From Streptomyces viridochromogenes DSM 40736 (lineage in GTDB: Bacteria > Actinomycetota > Actinomycetes > Streptomycetales > Streptomycetaceae), in contig NZ_GG657757.1 in the NCBI RefSeq assembly GCF_000158955.1, positions 6,541,178 through 6,605,177 of the forward strand: a stretch of DNA of 64,000 nt. The letters run 5' to 3'. The stretch's first letter is position 1. Every line of letters starts with the position of its first letter. Position numbers and translations under genes: made by a program. Positions 7,689-18,503 of this stretch are shown here, in pieces. The notes beneath the pieces are model-generated. The model was not told the DNA's origin. It ran no database searches and saw only the letters and a program-made list of their open reading frames with translations.

Positions 7689-10174
7689 TGATCCAGGCGT
7701 TCGGATTGACCAGCAACCCCCGCAAGGAGCTGCCGCCCGCAGCTGACGACGTCTCCTTCGAGGCGCGGGCGGGCCGCGTCACCGCGCTGCTCGGAGCACC
7801 GGGCGCCGGCAAGACGACGGTCCTCAGACTCATGCTCGAACTGCAACAGGGCCGTGGCGTCACCTACTTCCGGGGCCGCCCCCTGCACCGCATGGCCCAT
7901 CCCTCGCGCGAGGTCGGTGTGCTGCTGGGCGAGGTGCCGGGGCACCCGGGGCGCACGGTTCGAGGTCACCTGCGCATGCTGTGTGCCGCAGCGGGAGTCT
8001 CGGTCCGGCGTGCCGACGAAGCCCTTGAGACGGTCGGGCTCGGCAGCCTGCGCGACGAACGCCTCGGCACCTTGTCGCGCGGCATGGACCGCCGTCTCGG
8101 CCTGGCCTGCGCGCTCCTGGCCGACCCGCACACCCTCGTCCTCGACGACCCCGCCGACCGGCTCTCCAGCCGTGAGAGCAACTGGCTGCACGGCATGCTG
8201 CGCGCACACGCCGCCGAGGGCGGCACAGTCCTGTTCACCACGGCCGACCCCAAGGAGGCCGCACGTGCGGCCGACCGCGTCGTCACCTTGGAGCAGGGCA
8301 AGCTAGTGGCCGACCAGGAGGCAGCGGAGTTCTCCCGAACCCGCCTGCGTCCCCGGGTCGCCGTACGCAGCCCGCACGCGGCCCGTCTGGGAGCGCTCCT
8401 GGCCAAGCAGGCCCGCACCGCGCAGCGCTCCGTGGAGGTCGTACACGAGGACGGCAACCGCCTCTCCGTGTACGGCAGCAGTTGTGCGGACATCGGTGAG
8501 ACCGCGTTCCGCCACGGCATCGTCGTCCACCAACTCGCCGACGAGATCGGAGACATGGGGCCCGGCGCGGGCGTCGCTCGGAAGGGCGGGCCGCACGGCG
8601 GCCGTGACCGGGGTCGTGTCAGCGCGGGGTGGGGTGCGGACGAGTGGCACCAGACCAGTGCCGTGAGGACGTCCGCCAATGGCGAGCCCCATACCGACGA
8701 CGAGCCGACGCACGCGACCGACGCACATCGGGCAACCGCCACGCGCCCTGGCTCTCCCGACGTGCCGGCCTCACCCCGCGACGCGTCCGGTGAGGCGGCC
8801 GCGGCAGCCGCGGCCGAGCCGTGGCCGACTCTCACACTGCGGCTCAAGGGTGTCGCGCCTGAGCCGGTCGGCGGGGAGCTGCGGCCGGACGCTGACGTAC
8901 TTGAGCGCGCTGCGGTCGAGCAGCGCCCCACCTCCGGCGCATCTGAGCCGGCCACCTCCGGCACATCTGAGCCGGCCACCTCTGGCACATCTGAGCCGGC
9001 CACCTCCGGCACACCTGAGCCGGCCGATGACGGGCCGCACCCCGCCGCTGTCACACCCGAGCCCCCCGCCGGCGAGCAGTGCCCCGCTGCTGACACGTCC
9101 GAGGCGTTCGTCGACGATGAGCCCCCTGCCCCCCAGCAGCCCGCCGCCGCTGAGCAGCACCCCACCTCTGACACACCCGAGCCGTTCGTCGACGAGCCGC
9201 TGCCCTCCGCCGGTCACGCGCAGCCCGCAGCTATGTCGCACGGGGGTCCGGATGTGCCCGCAGGCGGCCCAGTGGGCAGTGCCGCCGTGACTCCTCAGGC
9301 GGACTCGGCCGGGCCTCCCCACCTGGCCAACGGTCACACGGCGAACCCGGCCCGCAGGCTCGACGCGCTGCCCCCTCTCCCGCCTCCCATCTCCGTCCGC
9401 CCCGCCCCCAGCCCTCTCCGCCCCCTCCGCTACGAGATCCGACGTGCTGCCGGAATCGGCACCGGTTTCCTCACCGGGGCCGTCGTCCTCCTTGTGTCCG
9501 CCGTGACAGCCGTCGTGTTGGCACGCATCGGGCACACCCCGCAACCGCGCCTGCTCGCAGCATGGCCCCGGGAGCTGCCCCTGCCGCCCGCAGCGCTCGG
9601 CGCCGGACTGCTCGGGGCGCTGGCCTTCGGCGACGAGTTCCGCCACCCCGCTCTGGCGGCGGATCGCGGCACCGTGCCCCGCCGACTGGGGCTGCTGGCC
9701 GCCAAACTGCTGGTCGCTTCGGTCACCGCGCTGGCGCTTGCCGTCCTGGCCGTCGGCTGTGACGCCGAAGTGCTCTATCTCGTCTACGGACGGGAACTCG
9801 TCCAGGTTCCCTCAGACTGGCTCTCGCTCAGTACGAGTTGGGTCGGGCTCGTGGTCGGCTGCGCCTGGGCCGGCGTCCTGGCCGCGGGCGTCTTCCGGTC
9901 CACCACGGCGGGACTCGCGGCGGTGGCCGCCGTGCCACTCCTCGTCGTACCCCTGGTGCACAAGGTCCTGGCGGGCCCGTCCGTGCGGACCGCGGCGGGA
10001 CTTCCCCTGCGTCTGCGGGAAGTCCTGCTGCCGCGGTGGCCCTTCGGGGGAGAGCGCTACCTGGAGGCCGCTCTCGGAGCGATCTCCCAACCTGTCGGTG
10101 GCGCACTGACGTTGTCGCTGACCGCTCTGCTCTGCGCGTATCTGCTCACCACACTGCGCAGCAGGCTCCGCTGA
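7688..10174 (+). CDS. Fused ABC transporter: ATPase, long repetitive linker, membrane domain
   Basis: An 828-aa protein carrying both halves of an ABC exporter. Residues about 20-220 are the ATPase: Walker A GAPGAGKTT, signature-like LSRGMDRRLGLA, Walker B LVLDDPADRL. The signature departs from LSGGQ (SRGM), as in several ABC-2 type systems. Residues about 300-580 are a Pro/Glu/Ala/Thr-rich linker with four copies of an eight-residue repeat. From about residue 590 come five or six hydrophobic segments, beginning GIGTGFLTGAVVLLVSAVTAVV. The substrate is unknown. It lies between the Nudix regulator and whiH in the same direction, but a promoter-like element directly before its GTG suggests independent transcription. 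The fusion order ATPase-TMD and the long linker are unusual. Confidence 0.75.
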   Translation: MIQAFGLTSNPRKELPPAADDVSFEARAGRVTALLGAPGAGKTTVLRLMLELQQGRGVTYFRGRPLHRMAHPSREVGVLLGEVPGHPGRTVRGHLRMLCAAAGVSVRRADEALETVGLGSLRDERLGTLSRGMDRRLGLACALLADPHTLVLDDPADRLSSRESNWLHGMLRAHAAEGGTVLFTTADPKEAARAADRVVTLEQGKLVADQEAAEFSRTRLRPRVAVRSPHAARLGALLAKQARTAQRSVEVVHEDGNRLSVYGSSCADIGETAFRHGIVVHQLADEIGDMGPGAGVARKGGPHGGRDRGRVSAGWGADEWHQTSAVRTSANGEPHTDDEPTHATDAHRATATRPGSPDVPASPRDASGEAAAAAAAEPWPTLTLRLKGVAPEPVGGELRPDADVLERAAVEQRPTSGASEPATSGTSEPATSGTSEPATSGTPEPADDGPHPAAVTPEPPAGEQCPAADTSEAFVDDEPPAPQQPAAAEQHPTSDTPEPFVDEPLPSAGHAQPAAMSHGGPDVPAGGPVGSAAVTPQADSAGPPHLANGHTANPARRLDALPPLPPPISVRPAPSPLRPLRYEIRRAAGIGTGFLTGAVVLLVSAVTAVVLARIGHTPQPRLLAAWPRELPLPPAALGAGLLGALAFGDEFRHPALAADRGTVPRRLGLLAAKLLVASVTALALAVLAVGCDAEVLYLVYGRELVQVPSDWLSLSTSWVGLVVGCAWAGVLAAGVFRSTTAGLAAVAAVPLLVVPLVHKVLAGPSVRTAAGLPLRLREVLLPRWPFGGERYLEAALGAISQPVGGALTLSLTALLCAYLLTTLRSRLR
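8930..9025 (+). repeat. Four tandem 24-bp repeats inside the ABC transporter gene
   Basis: Four in-frame copies of a 24-bp unit encode TSG(A/T)S/PEPA in the linker. The copies differ at only a few positions, implying recent slippage or unequal exchange. Related imperfect units (PEPFVDE) recur downstream to about 9195. Confidence 0.9.
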
Positions 10175-10335
10175 CAACTGTCCGTAACGCTTCGTCCGGC
10201 CATGCCCACAACTCCCCGCAGAACGCCCATTTCTTTCCGATAAGGCGTCAATTGCGACGCCGTGAGCGATCACCCTTTCGTGTGCTTTTCACCAAAGACC
10301 TCAAGGGAGTTGAAGACGGCGCCGACAAAGGATGC

Positions 10336-11223
10336 GTGAGTACCCTTGCGCACACCATGATGACCGCCGCCCGCTCCGCTGACTCCGGCCTCGCGAGCCC
10401 GGGCGAACTCGACCGCTACCCCTACGCCGAGGCGCCCGCCGTCGACCGCGTCGGGGCCCCTGCCTGGGACGGCGCGGACCCCGAGCTGGGCCGTGTGGGC
10501 CGGCGCGCCGCGGGCAGCCGCGGACGCGGGCTGCACGGCCAACTCGTACAGCAGCTGGGTCAGATGATCGTCTCCGGCGACCTGGGCGCGGACCGTCCTC
10601 TGGTGCCCGAGGAGATCGGCCAGCGCTTCGAGGTCTCGCGCACCGTCGTCCGCGAGTCGCTCCGCGTCCTGGAGGCCAAGGGCCTGGTGAGCGCCCGCCC
10701 GAACGTCGGCACACGCGTGCGCCCCGTCAGTGACTGGAACCTCCTCGACCCGGACATCATCGAGTGGCGCGCTTTCGGGCCGCAGCGTGACGATCAGCGT
10801 CGCGAGCTGAGCGAGCTGCGGTGGACGATCGAGCCGCTCGCCGCCCGCCTCGCCGCCGGGCACGGGCGCGAGGACGTTCAGCAGCGCCTGACGGACATGG
10901 TCGAGATCATGGGGCACGCGATGGCCCAGGGTGACGCGCTCACCTTCTCCCGTGCCGACTCCGAGTTCCACTCGCTGCTCATCCAGGTCGCAAGCAACCG
11001 CATGCTGGAGCATCTGTCCGGGATCGTGTCGGCGGCCCTCCAGGTCTCGGGTGGTCCCGTCACGGGCTGTGAGCGGCCGAACGAGACGTCGCTGGCGCAC
11101 CACGGACGCATCTGTGAGGCCCTTGCCACCGGTGACGGCCCTGCCGCCGAGGCGGCGATGCGGCAACTCCTCACACTCCACCCCGAGGTGGAGCGCGTAG
11201 TGCCCGCCCCGCGCGAGCACTGA
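10336..11223 (+). CDS. whiH: Sporulation regulator WhiH (GntR/FadR family)
   Basis: A 295-aa GntR-family regulator. The winged helix lies at about residues 70-135 (QLGQMIVSGDLGADRPLVPE and RFEVSRTVVRESLRVLEAKG). The C-terminal helical FadR-type ligand domain contains ADSEFHSLLIQVASNRMLEHLSG. The length, the extended N-terminal tail and the position immediately upstream of hrdB fit S. coelicolor WhiH. WhiH is known to be needed for sporulation septation in aerial hyphae and to act as an autoregulator. The GTG at 10336 was chosen because AAGGAT sits just ahead of it; in-frame ATGs occur eight codons later. It is followed by a long hairpin terminator and then the hrdB promoter region. Confidence 0.9.
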   Translation: MSTLAHTMMTAARSADSGLASPGELDRYPYAEAPAVDRVGAPAWDGADPELGRVGRRAAGSRGRGLHGQLVQQLGQMIVSGDLGADRPLVPEEIGQRFEVSRTVVRESLRVLEAKGLVSARPNVGTRVRPVSDWNLLDPDIIEWRAFGPQRDDQRRELSELRWTIEPLAARLAAGHGREDVQQRLTDMVEIMGHAMAQGDALTFSRADSEFHSLLIQVASNRMLEHLSGIVSAALQVSGGPVTGCERPNETSLAHHGRICEALATGDGPAAEAAMRQLLTLHPEVERVVPAPREH

Positions 11224-11296
11224 CCGCGTTCCACGGGCGGCGCGGCCGGGTGTGCCACCCCCCTCCTGTGGCAGTGCCCGATCGGTGAACCGCCTC

Positions 11297-11341
11297 CCGT
11301 CGGACCCTGTGGGATCCTCGTGATCCCGCGGGGTCCGACGG
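11297..11341 (+). terminator. whiH terminator hairpin
   Basis: A large nested inverted repeat: an 11-bp outer arm (CCGTCGGACCC / GGGTCCGACGG) encloses an inner GGGATC / GATCCC arm. It lacks a T-tract, which is common for Streptomyces terminators. Confidence 0.75.
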
Positions 11342-11373
11342 TGCGATGGGCCCCGGTTCCGCTGGAGCGATCA

Positions 11374-11393
11374 GGTCACAACACAGTGTGACC
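11374..11393. promoter_or_regulatory. Inverted repeat upstream of hrdB
   Basis: GGTCACA and TGTGACC form perfect 7-bp arms around six bases, about 85 bp upstream of the hrdB promoter. It has the form of a dimeric repressor or activator site. The binding protein is unknown. Confidence 0.5.
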
Positions 11394-11459
11394 TCGTTTG
11401 CCCGCCTTTGGCCGTCTTTATTCGCTTACGGGGTGTGACTCGGGCCACGCGAATTGGGC

Positions 11460-11486
11460 GTAACGCTCATGGTGGGAACGCGATGA
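11460..11486 (+). promoter_or_regulatory. ShbA-type promoter of hrdB
   Basis: GTAAC at 11460-11464 is separated by exactly 16 bases from CGATGA at 11481-11486. This matches the GTAAC-N16-YGATGA consensus I recall for the ECF sigma factor ShbA, which drives hrdB in S. griseus and S. coelicolor. The transcript would have a leader of about 155 nt. Confidence 0.85.
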
Positions 11487-11650
11487 CCTAAGAGGTGACA
11501 GCCGCGGAGGGAATGCGGACGCCGTTCACGGCGCTGTGCATCTTCCCCGGCCCCCGCCCGCGCCGTCGGCCCATCCCCAAGCCGGCGGTCGGCTCCTGTC
11601 CACTGTGGACGGGGCCGGAAGCCGTTTTCCAACGTTCCGAGAGGTTGTTC

Positions 11651-13192
<1,542 letters not shown>

Positions 13193-13210
13193 TCGAGCCG
13201 TACGGCGCGG

Positions 13211-13240
13211 AAGGCCCGGTCCCCGAGGGGGCCGGGCCTT
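13211..13240 (+). terminator. hrdB terminator
   Basis: A near-perfect hairpin of AAGGCCCGG-T-CCCC pairing with GGGG-G-CCGGGCCTT begins 18 bp after the hrdB stop. Confidence 0.8.
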
Positions 13241-13268
13241 CGTCGTGCCTGCCTCGCCGCAGGTGCGA

Positions 13269-13309
13269 GGTATCACGGGGTGAATCACTCTGGGTGTCTC
13301 ACCGATACC
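13269..13309. repeat. Inverted repeat before the serine protease gene
   Basis: Outer arms GGTATC / GATACC and inner arms GGTGA / TCACC, interrupted by a four-base asymmetry, lie just ahead of the protease start at 13322. It could be an operator or an mRNA leader hairpin. Confidence 0.35.
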
Positions 13310-13321
13310 ACGGAGTGAGGA

Positions 13322-14164
13322 GTGAGTATGCGTCGTCGCCTGGTCCGGGTCCTGGCCCGGCCACTGGTCCTGGCAGCCGCGGTATCCGCCCTGTCAGCGG
13401 GCTCCACCGCCCCTGTGGCCGCCGACAGCGTGGTCATAGGTGGCTTCCCCGTCGAGGCGTCGGACAGCCCGTGGACGGTGGCCCTGTCCAGTCGTGACCG
13501 GTTCGGGGGTACGCGTGCGGGGCAGTTCTGCGGGGGTGTGGCGGTCGGTCACAGCACCGTGCTCACCGCGGCCCACTGCCTGGGCAAGGAGGTCCTGGGC
13601 GGGCCGCCGGAGCGTGTAAGCGACCTCAGGGTCATAGCCGGACGCACCAACCTGCTCTCCGGCAGGGACGGCCTGGAGGTCGCCGTGCGGGAGACCTGGG
13701 TGAATCCCGCCTACGACGGTGTCAGCAATGTCGGCGACTTCGCCGTCATCACCCTGGCCCAACCGCTCCCCGCGGGTTCGGCCATCGCCATGGCGGCCGA
13801 CGGTGACCCCGCGTACGCGGTGGGCGGGGGCGCGACGGTGTACGGATGGGGTGACACCTCAGGCGCCGGCGAGTATTCCAACAGTCTGCGTGCGGCACGC
13901 GTGCGCGTGCTGCCCGATGCTCTCTGCGAGGACGCGTACCCGGGCGGTGCCGACGGCACCTACGACGCCAGGAGCATGCTGTGCGCCGGGGAGGTGCAGG
14001 GAGGCCGGGACGCCTGCCAGGGCGACAGCGGAGGACCGCTGGTGGCCCAGGGGCGCTTGATCGGACTGGTGTCCTGGGGCATCGGCTGCGGGCGAGCCGG
14101 CAATCCGGGTGTGTATGTGCGGGTGTCCGACATCATCCGCACGCTCGGCTGGACACGGGGGTGA
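13322..14164 (+). CDS. Secreted trypsin-like serine protease (S1 family)
   Basis: A 280-aa preproenzyme. Residues 1-35 form a signal peptide with an Arg-rich start, a hydrophobic core (LVLAAAVSALSAGS) and a likely cleavage near VAADS. The mature chain starts close to VIGGF, the usual chymotrypsin-fold N-terminus. The triad is visible: His in LTAAHC, Asp in VGDFAVITL, Ser in GDSGGPL. The Asp in DACQGDSGG occupies the trypsin S1 position, predicting cleavage after Arg or Lys. Cysteines support three disulfides. The GTG start follows GGAGTGAGGA. It stands alone between hrdB and a convergent small gene, with its own terminator. Confidence 0.9.
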   Translation: MSMRRRLVRVLARPLVLAAAVSALSAGSTAPVAADSVVIGGFPVEASDSPWTVALSSRDRFGGTRAGQFCGGVAVGHSTVLTAAHCLGKEVLGGPPERVSDLRVIAGRTNLLSGRDGLEVAVRETWVNPAYDGVSNVGDFAVITLAQPLPAGSAIAMAADGDPAYAVGGGATVYGWGDTSGAGEYSNSLRAARVRVLPDALCEDAYPGGADGTYDARSMLCAGEVQGGRDACQGDSGGPLVAQGRLIGLVSWGIGCGRAGNPGVYVRVSDIIRTLGWTRG

Positions 14165-14210
14165 GGGCGGAGGGGGCCGGGAGAGCCTGAGCAGACTTCC
14201 GATGACGAGG

Positions 14211-14248
14211 ACGGGCGGCTGCCTCTCGGAGGAGAAGCAGCCGCCCGT
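14211..14248. terminator. Bidirectional terminator between protease and small zinc-ribbon-like gene
   Basis: A 12-bp stem, ACGGGCGGCTGC with GCAGCCGCCCGT, around a 14-base loop lies between two convergent genes. Confidence 0.75.
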
Positions 14249-14290
14249 TCACCGGCCTGTGCCGGGCTGGCTCGTCGTCGGACGCGAGTG

Positions 14291-14521
14291 TCAGCGCTCT
14301 TCTTCGGAGGCAGTCGCGGGAGCGGACGTGAGCCGCTCCGTCTCGTCCTGTATCTCAGCGGCGATCTTCTTGAGTTCCGGCTCGAACTTGCGGCCGTGGT
14401 GGGCGCAGAAGAGCAGTTCTCCGCCGCTGAGCAAGACGACGCGCAGGTATGCCTGGGCGCCGCAGCGGTCGCAGCGATCGGCGGCCGTCAACGGGCTCGC
14501 GGGGGTCAGAACAGTAGTCAC
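14291..14521 (-). CDS. Small DUF7455-like protein with possible zinc site
   Basis: A 76-aa protein. CDRCGAQAYLRV and LLFCAHHGRKF supply two CxxC/CxHH pairs that could hold one zinc ion. The remainder is a Glu/Lys-rich helix. Proteins of this size and motif are widespread in actinobacteria near hrdB and parE, and their function is unknown. The GTG start at 14521 follows AGAGAAGAGG. It is convergent with the serine protease and divergent from parE. Confidence 0.8.
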   Translation of the reverse strand: MTTVLTPASPLTAADRCDRCGAQAYLRVVLLSGGELLFCAHHGRKFEPELKKIAAEIQDETERLTSAPATASEEER

Positions 14522-14962
14522 GTCGCCTCTTCTCTAGCTCGACGAGCTGTCGTACCAGGGTCAACATCCAACCAGCCCCAAAACGTTCCCGCTCGTGGCT
14601 TTTCCTCGAAAAATCTTTCCGAGGTGGCTGTCTGCTGCCGGTTGGCGGCGAATGTGCCGTATTGCGTGTCTATGTGTCTTACGGGGCTTCGCGGTGTATC
14701 GGTGGTCGGTCCTCCCGGCTGGGTTGCCGGTTGTTCATGAGGACGTGCCCGGAGCCTAAATGGTTCATGCCTGGAAGGGAACGTGATGTGTACTTCACTC
14801 CATCGAGGGATCGAACAAGTATGCGAGCGTGGACTAGTCTGAGTTCTCGAGGAGGGTGGCGTTACAACGGCTCTACCAGGCCTCGGTACCCTCTCACCGG
14901 CGACTGATGCCGCGCCCTTACCCGTGAGGGCCCCATTCGAAATTCAGCGAGGAGCGAACCGC
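14522..14962. other. Intergenic region between small zinc-ribbon-like gene and parE
   Basis: About 440 bp without a coding pattern. It must contain the divergent promoters and the parE leader. I saw no element strong enough to name. A ribosome site (GCGAGGAGCG) ends the region ahead of parE. Confidence 0.6.
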
Positions 14963-17083
<2,121 letters not shown>

Positions 17084-17114
17084 CTGATCCGCCCGGCTTC
17101 GGACGGCGGATCAG
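17084..17114 (+). terminator. parE terminator
   Basis: CTGATCCGCC and GGCGGATCAG form a perfect 10-bp stem with an 11-base loop, starting right after the parE stop. Confidence 0.8.
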
Positions 17115-17153
17115 GGCTGGCAGGAGCCGTACGGCCCGGCCGTGACCCGACCC

Positions 17154-17179
17154 GGCTCTCCACCCCTGGGTGGAGAGCC
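17154..17179. repeat. 26-bp perfect palindrome
   Basis: Arms of 12 bp (GGCTCTCCACCC / GGGTGGAGAGCC) are separated by only two bases. The tight loop argues for a protein-binding site more than a terminator. It lies upstream of the remnant two-component locus. Confidence 0.6.
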
Positions 17180-17292
17180 GCCCGACGACGATCCACCCGG
17201 GCTCCGATCCCGTGACCAGGCGATTTCCGTAGCGTCGAAGGCGTCGGCGGCACCCGCGGCCGACGTCTCCCTTCCCGCTCACGGAGGCTGTG

Positions 17293-17873
17293 ATGTCCGG
17301 GCTCGTCGACGCGTTGGTGATCGTGGTCGTTGCCGTCGTGGTGATCACGCGGCAGTTCCGGGCGAGCCGGATCGACGGCGAGCGTCGCTGGCGGCTCCTG
17401 CCCGTGATCCTGGCCGAATCCGTGCGGAGTACCCCGGGACGCAGGTCGTGGTGCTCACGACGTATGCCGACGACGAGTCGCTGTTCCCGGCACTGGCGGC
17501 CGGAGCGCGCGGTTACCTCACGAAGGACGCGGGCGGGGAGGTGATCGTGCGGGCCGTGCACAGCGTGCTGTCGGGGGAGGCGGGGCTCTCGCCGAGCGTT
17601 CAGAGGCGGCTGCTCGAGCGCCTGGCCGAGGGCGGGACGAGACCGCCGGCGCCCCCGGAGGTGCCGGACGGGCTCACCGCGCGGGAGACGGAAGTGCTGG
17701 TGCTCATCGCCGACGGGCTCAGCAACCAGGAGATCGCCCGCAGACTGCATGTCTCCACCGCGACCGTGAAGACCCACATCAACAACCTCTTCACCAAGAC
17801 GGGTCTCAAGGACCGTGCGCAGGCCGTGCGTTACGCCTATGGGAAGGGGCTGGTGCGGCCACCAGCGGGTTGA
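17293..17873 (+). pseudogene. Deletion fusion: start of a DUF1453-like membrane gene joined out of frame to the 3' part of a LuxR-type response-regulator gene
   Basis: The first 42 or so codons after the ATG at 17293 (good site ACGGAGG) encode MSGLVDALVIVVVAVV and ITRQFRASRIDGERRWRLLP. This resembles the N-terminus of DUF1453-type membrane proteins. Near 17418-17424 this similarity ends. In a different frame the 3' part of a NarL/LuxR response regulator begins: EYPGTQVVVLTTYADDES, the Lys-containing YLTKDAGG, and an intact LuxR helix-turn-helix (LTARETEVLVLIADGLSNQEIA). The receiver start with its phospho-Asp is missing. The simplest reading is one deletion that removed the end of the membrane gene, probably a sensor kinase gene, and the start of the regulator. 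A translated C-terminal regulator fragment is conceivable but unlikely. Confidence 0.75.
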
Positions 17874-17942
17874 GTCACCTGATGGGGTGAAGAGCGAGGG
17901 GAAGAAGAGTCGGGGATCTTCCCGTTCTGTCCATCCTTGGGC

Positions 17943-18503
17943 ATGCAGCAGAGCAAGGGCCGTCCCCGCACAGCCGGGGCCGGTCAGGAGAGTTCGGCCG
18001 AGCGACTCGACGGCCATGGCCGGGAGCCGACCGAGGACGCCGGGCACCTGAGGTACGACGATCCCTGGTACGACGCACTCGCCTCCGGCTGGGGTGAGTC
18101 GGCCGGGGCCGGGGAGCCCGTTCCGGCGGTGGTTGCGGCGGCGCGCCGGGAGGACGAGAGCCGGGGCGCGGCGGCCGATGTGTATCTGGAGGTGCAGCGC
18201 AGCGCGGCCTTTCAGGAGGTGCGGCGGCGGTACCGCAGGTTCGTGGTGCCGGCCTGCGTGGCCTTCTTCGCCTGGTACGTGGGCTACGTCGTGGCCGCCA
18301 CGACCGCGCCGGAGCTGATGGCGCGTCCCGTGGCGGGAGCGGTGAACGTGGCGATGGCGGCGGGGCTCGGGCAGTTCGCGACCACGTTCCTGCTCACCTG
18401 GGCGTACGCTCGGCACGCGCGGCTGCGCAGGGACCGGGCGGCGCTCGAACTGCGCTGGGACACACAGGAGCTGACGCGCGGTGTGGACGGCGGTGCCTCG
18501 TGA
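17943..18503 (+). CDS. DUF485 family membrane protein, symporter partner
   Basis: A 186-aa protein with a hydrophilic N-terminal half and two membrane segments near residues 105-130 and 138-165 (FVVPACVAFFAWYVGYVVA and MAAGLGQFATTFLLTWAYA). The sequence and gene order match DUF485 proteins (YjcH-like) that precede acetate/monocarboxylate symporters. Its stop overlaps the symporter GTG start by GTGA, implying translational coupling. No ribosome site is seen before the ATG; a TTG two codons earlier is an alternative start. Confidence 0.8.
   Translation: MQQSKGRPRTAGAGQESSAERLDGHGREPTEDAGHLRYDDPWYDALASGWGESAGAGEPVPAVVAAARREDESRGAAADVYLEVQRSAAFQEVRRRYRRFVVPACVAFFAWYVGYVVAATTAPELMARPVAGAVNVAMAAGLGQFATTFLLTWAYARHARLRRDRAALELRWDTQELTRGVDGGAS

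Noticed and set aside
8930..9200. CRISPR-like or minisatellite array
   Set aside because: The 24-bp repeats are in frame, directly adjacent without spacers, and encode a protein linker.
11495..11650. N-terminal extension of hrdB to 11495
   Set aside because: It would cover the ShbA promoter downstream region and leader; the known HrdB N-terminus begins at the GTG at 11651.
14540..14910. Small open frames between the zinc-ribbon-like gene and parE
   Set aside because: No codon bias, no ribosome sites, and lower GC than coding neighbours.
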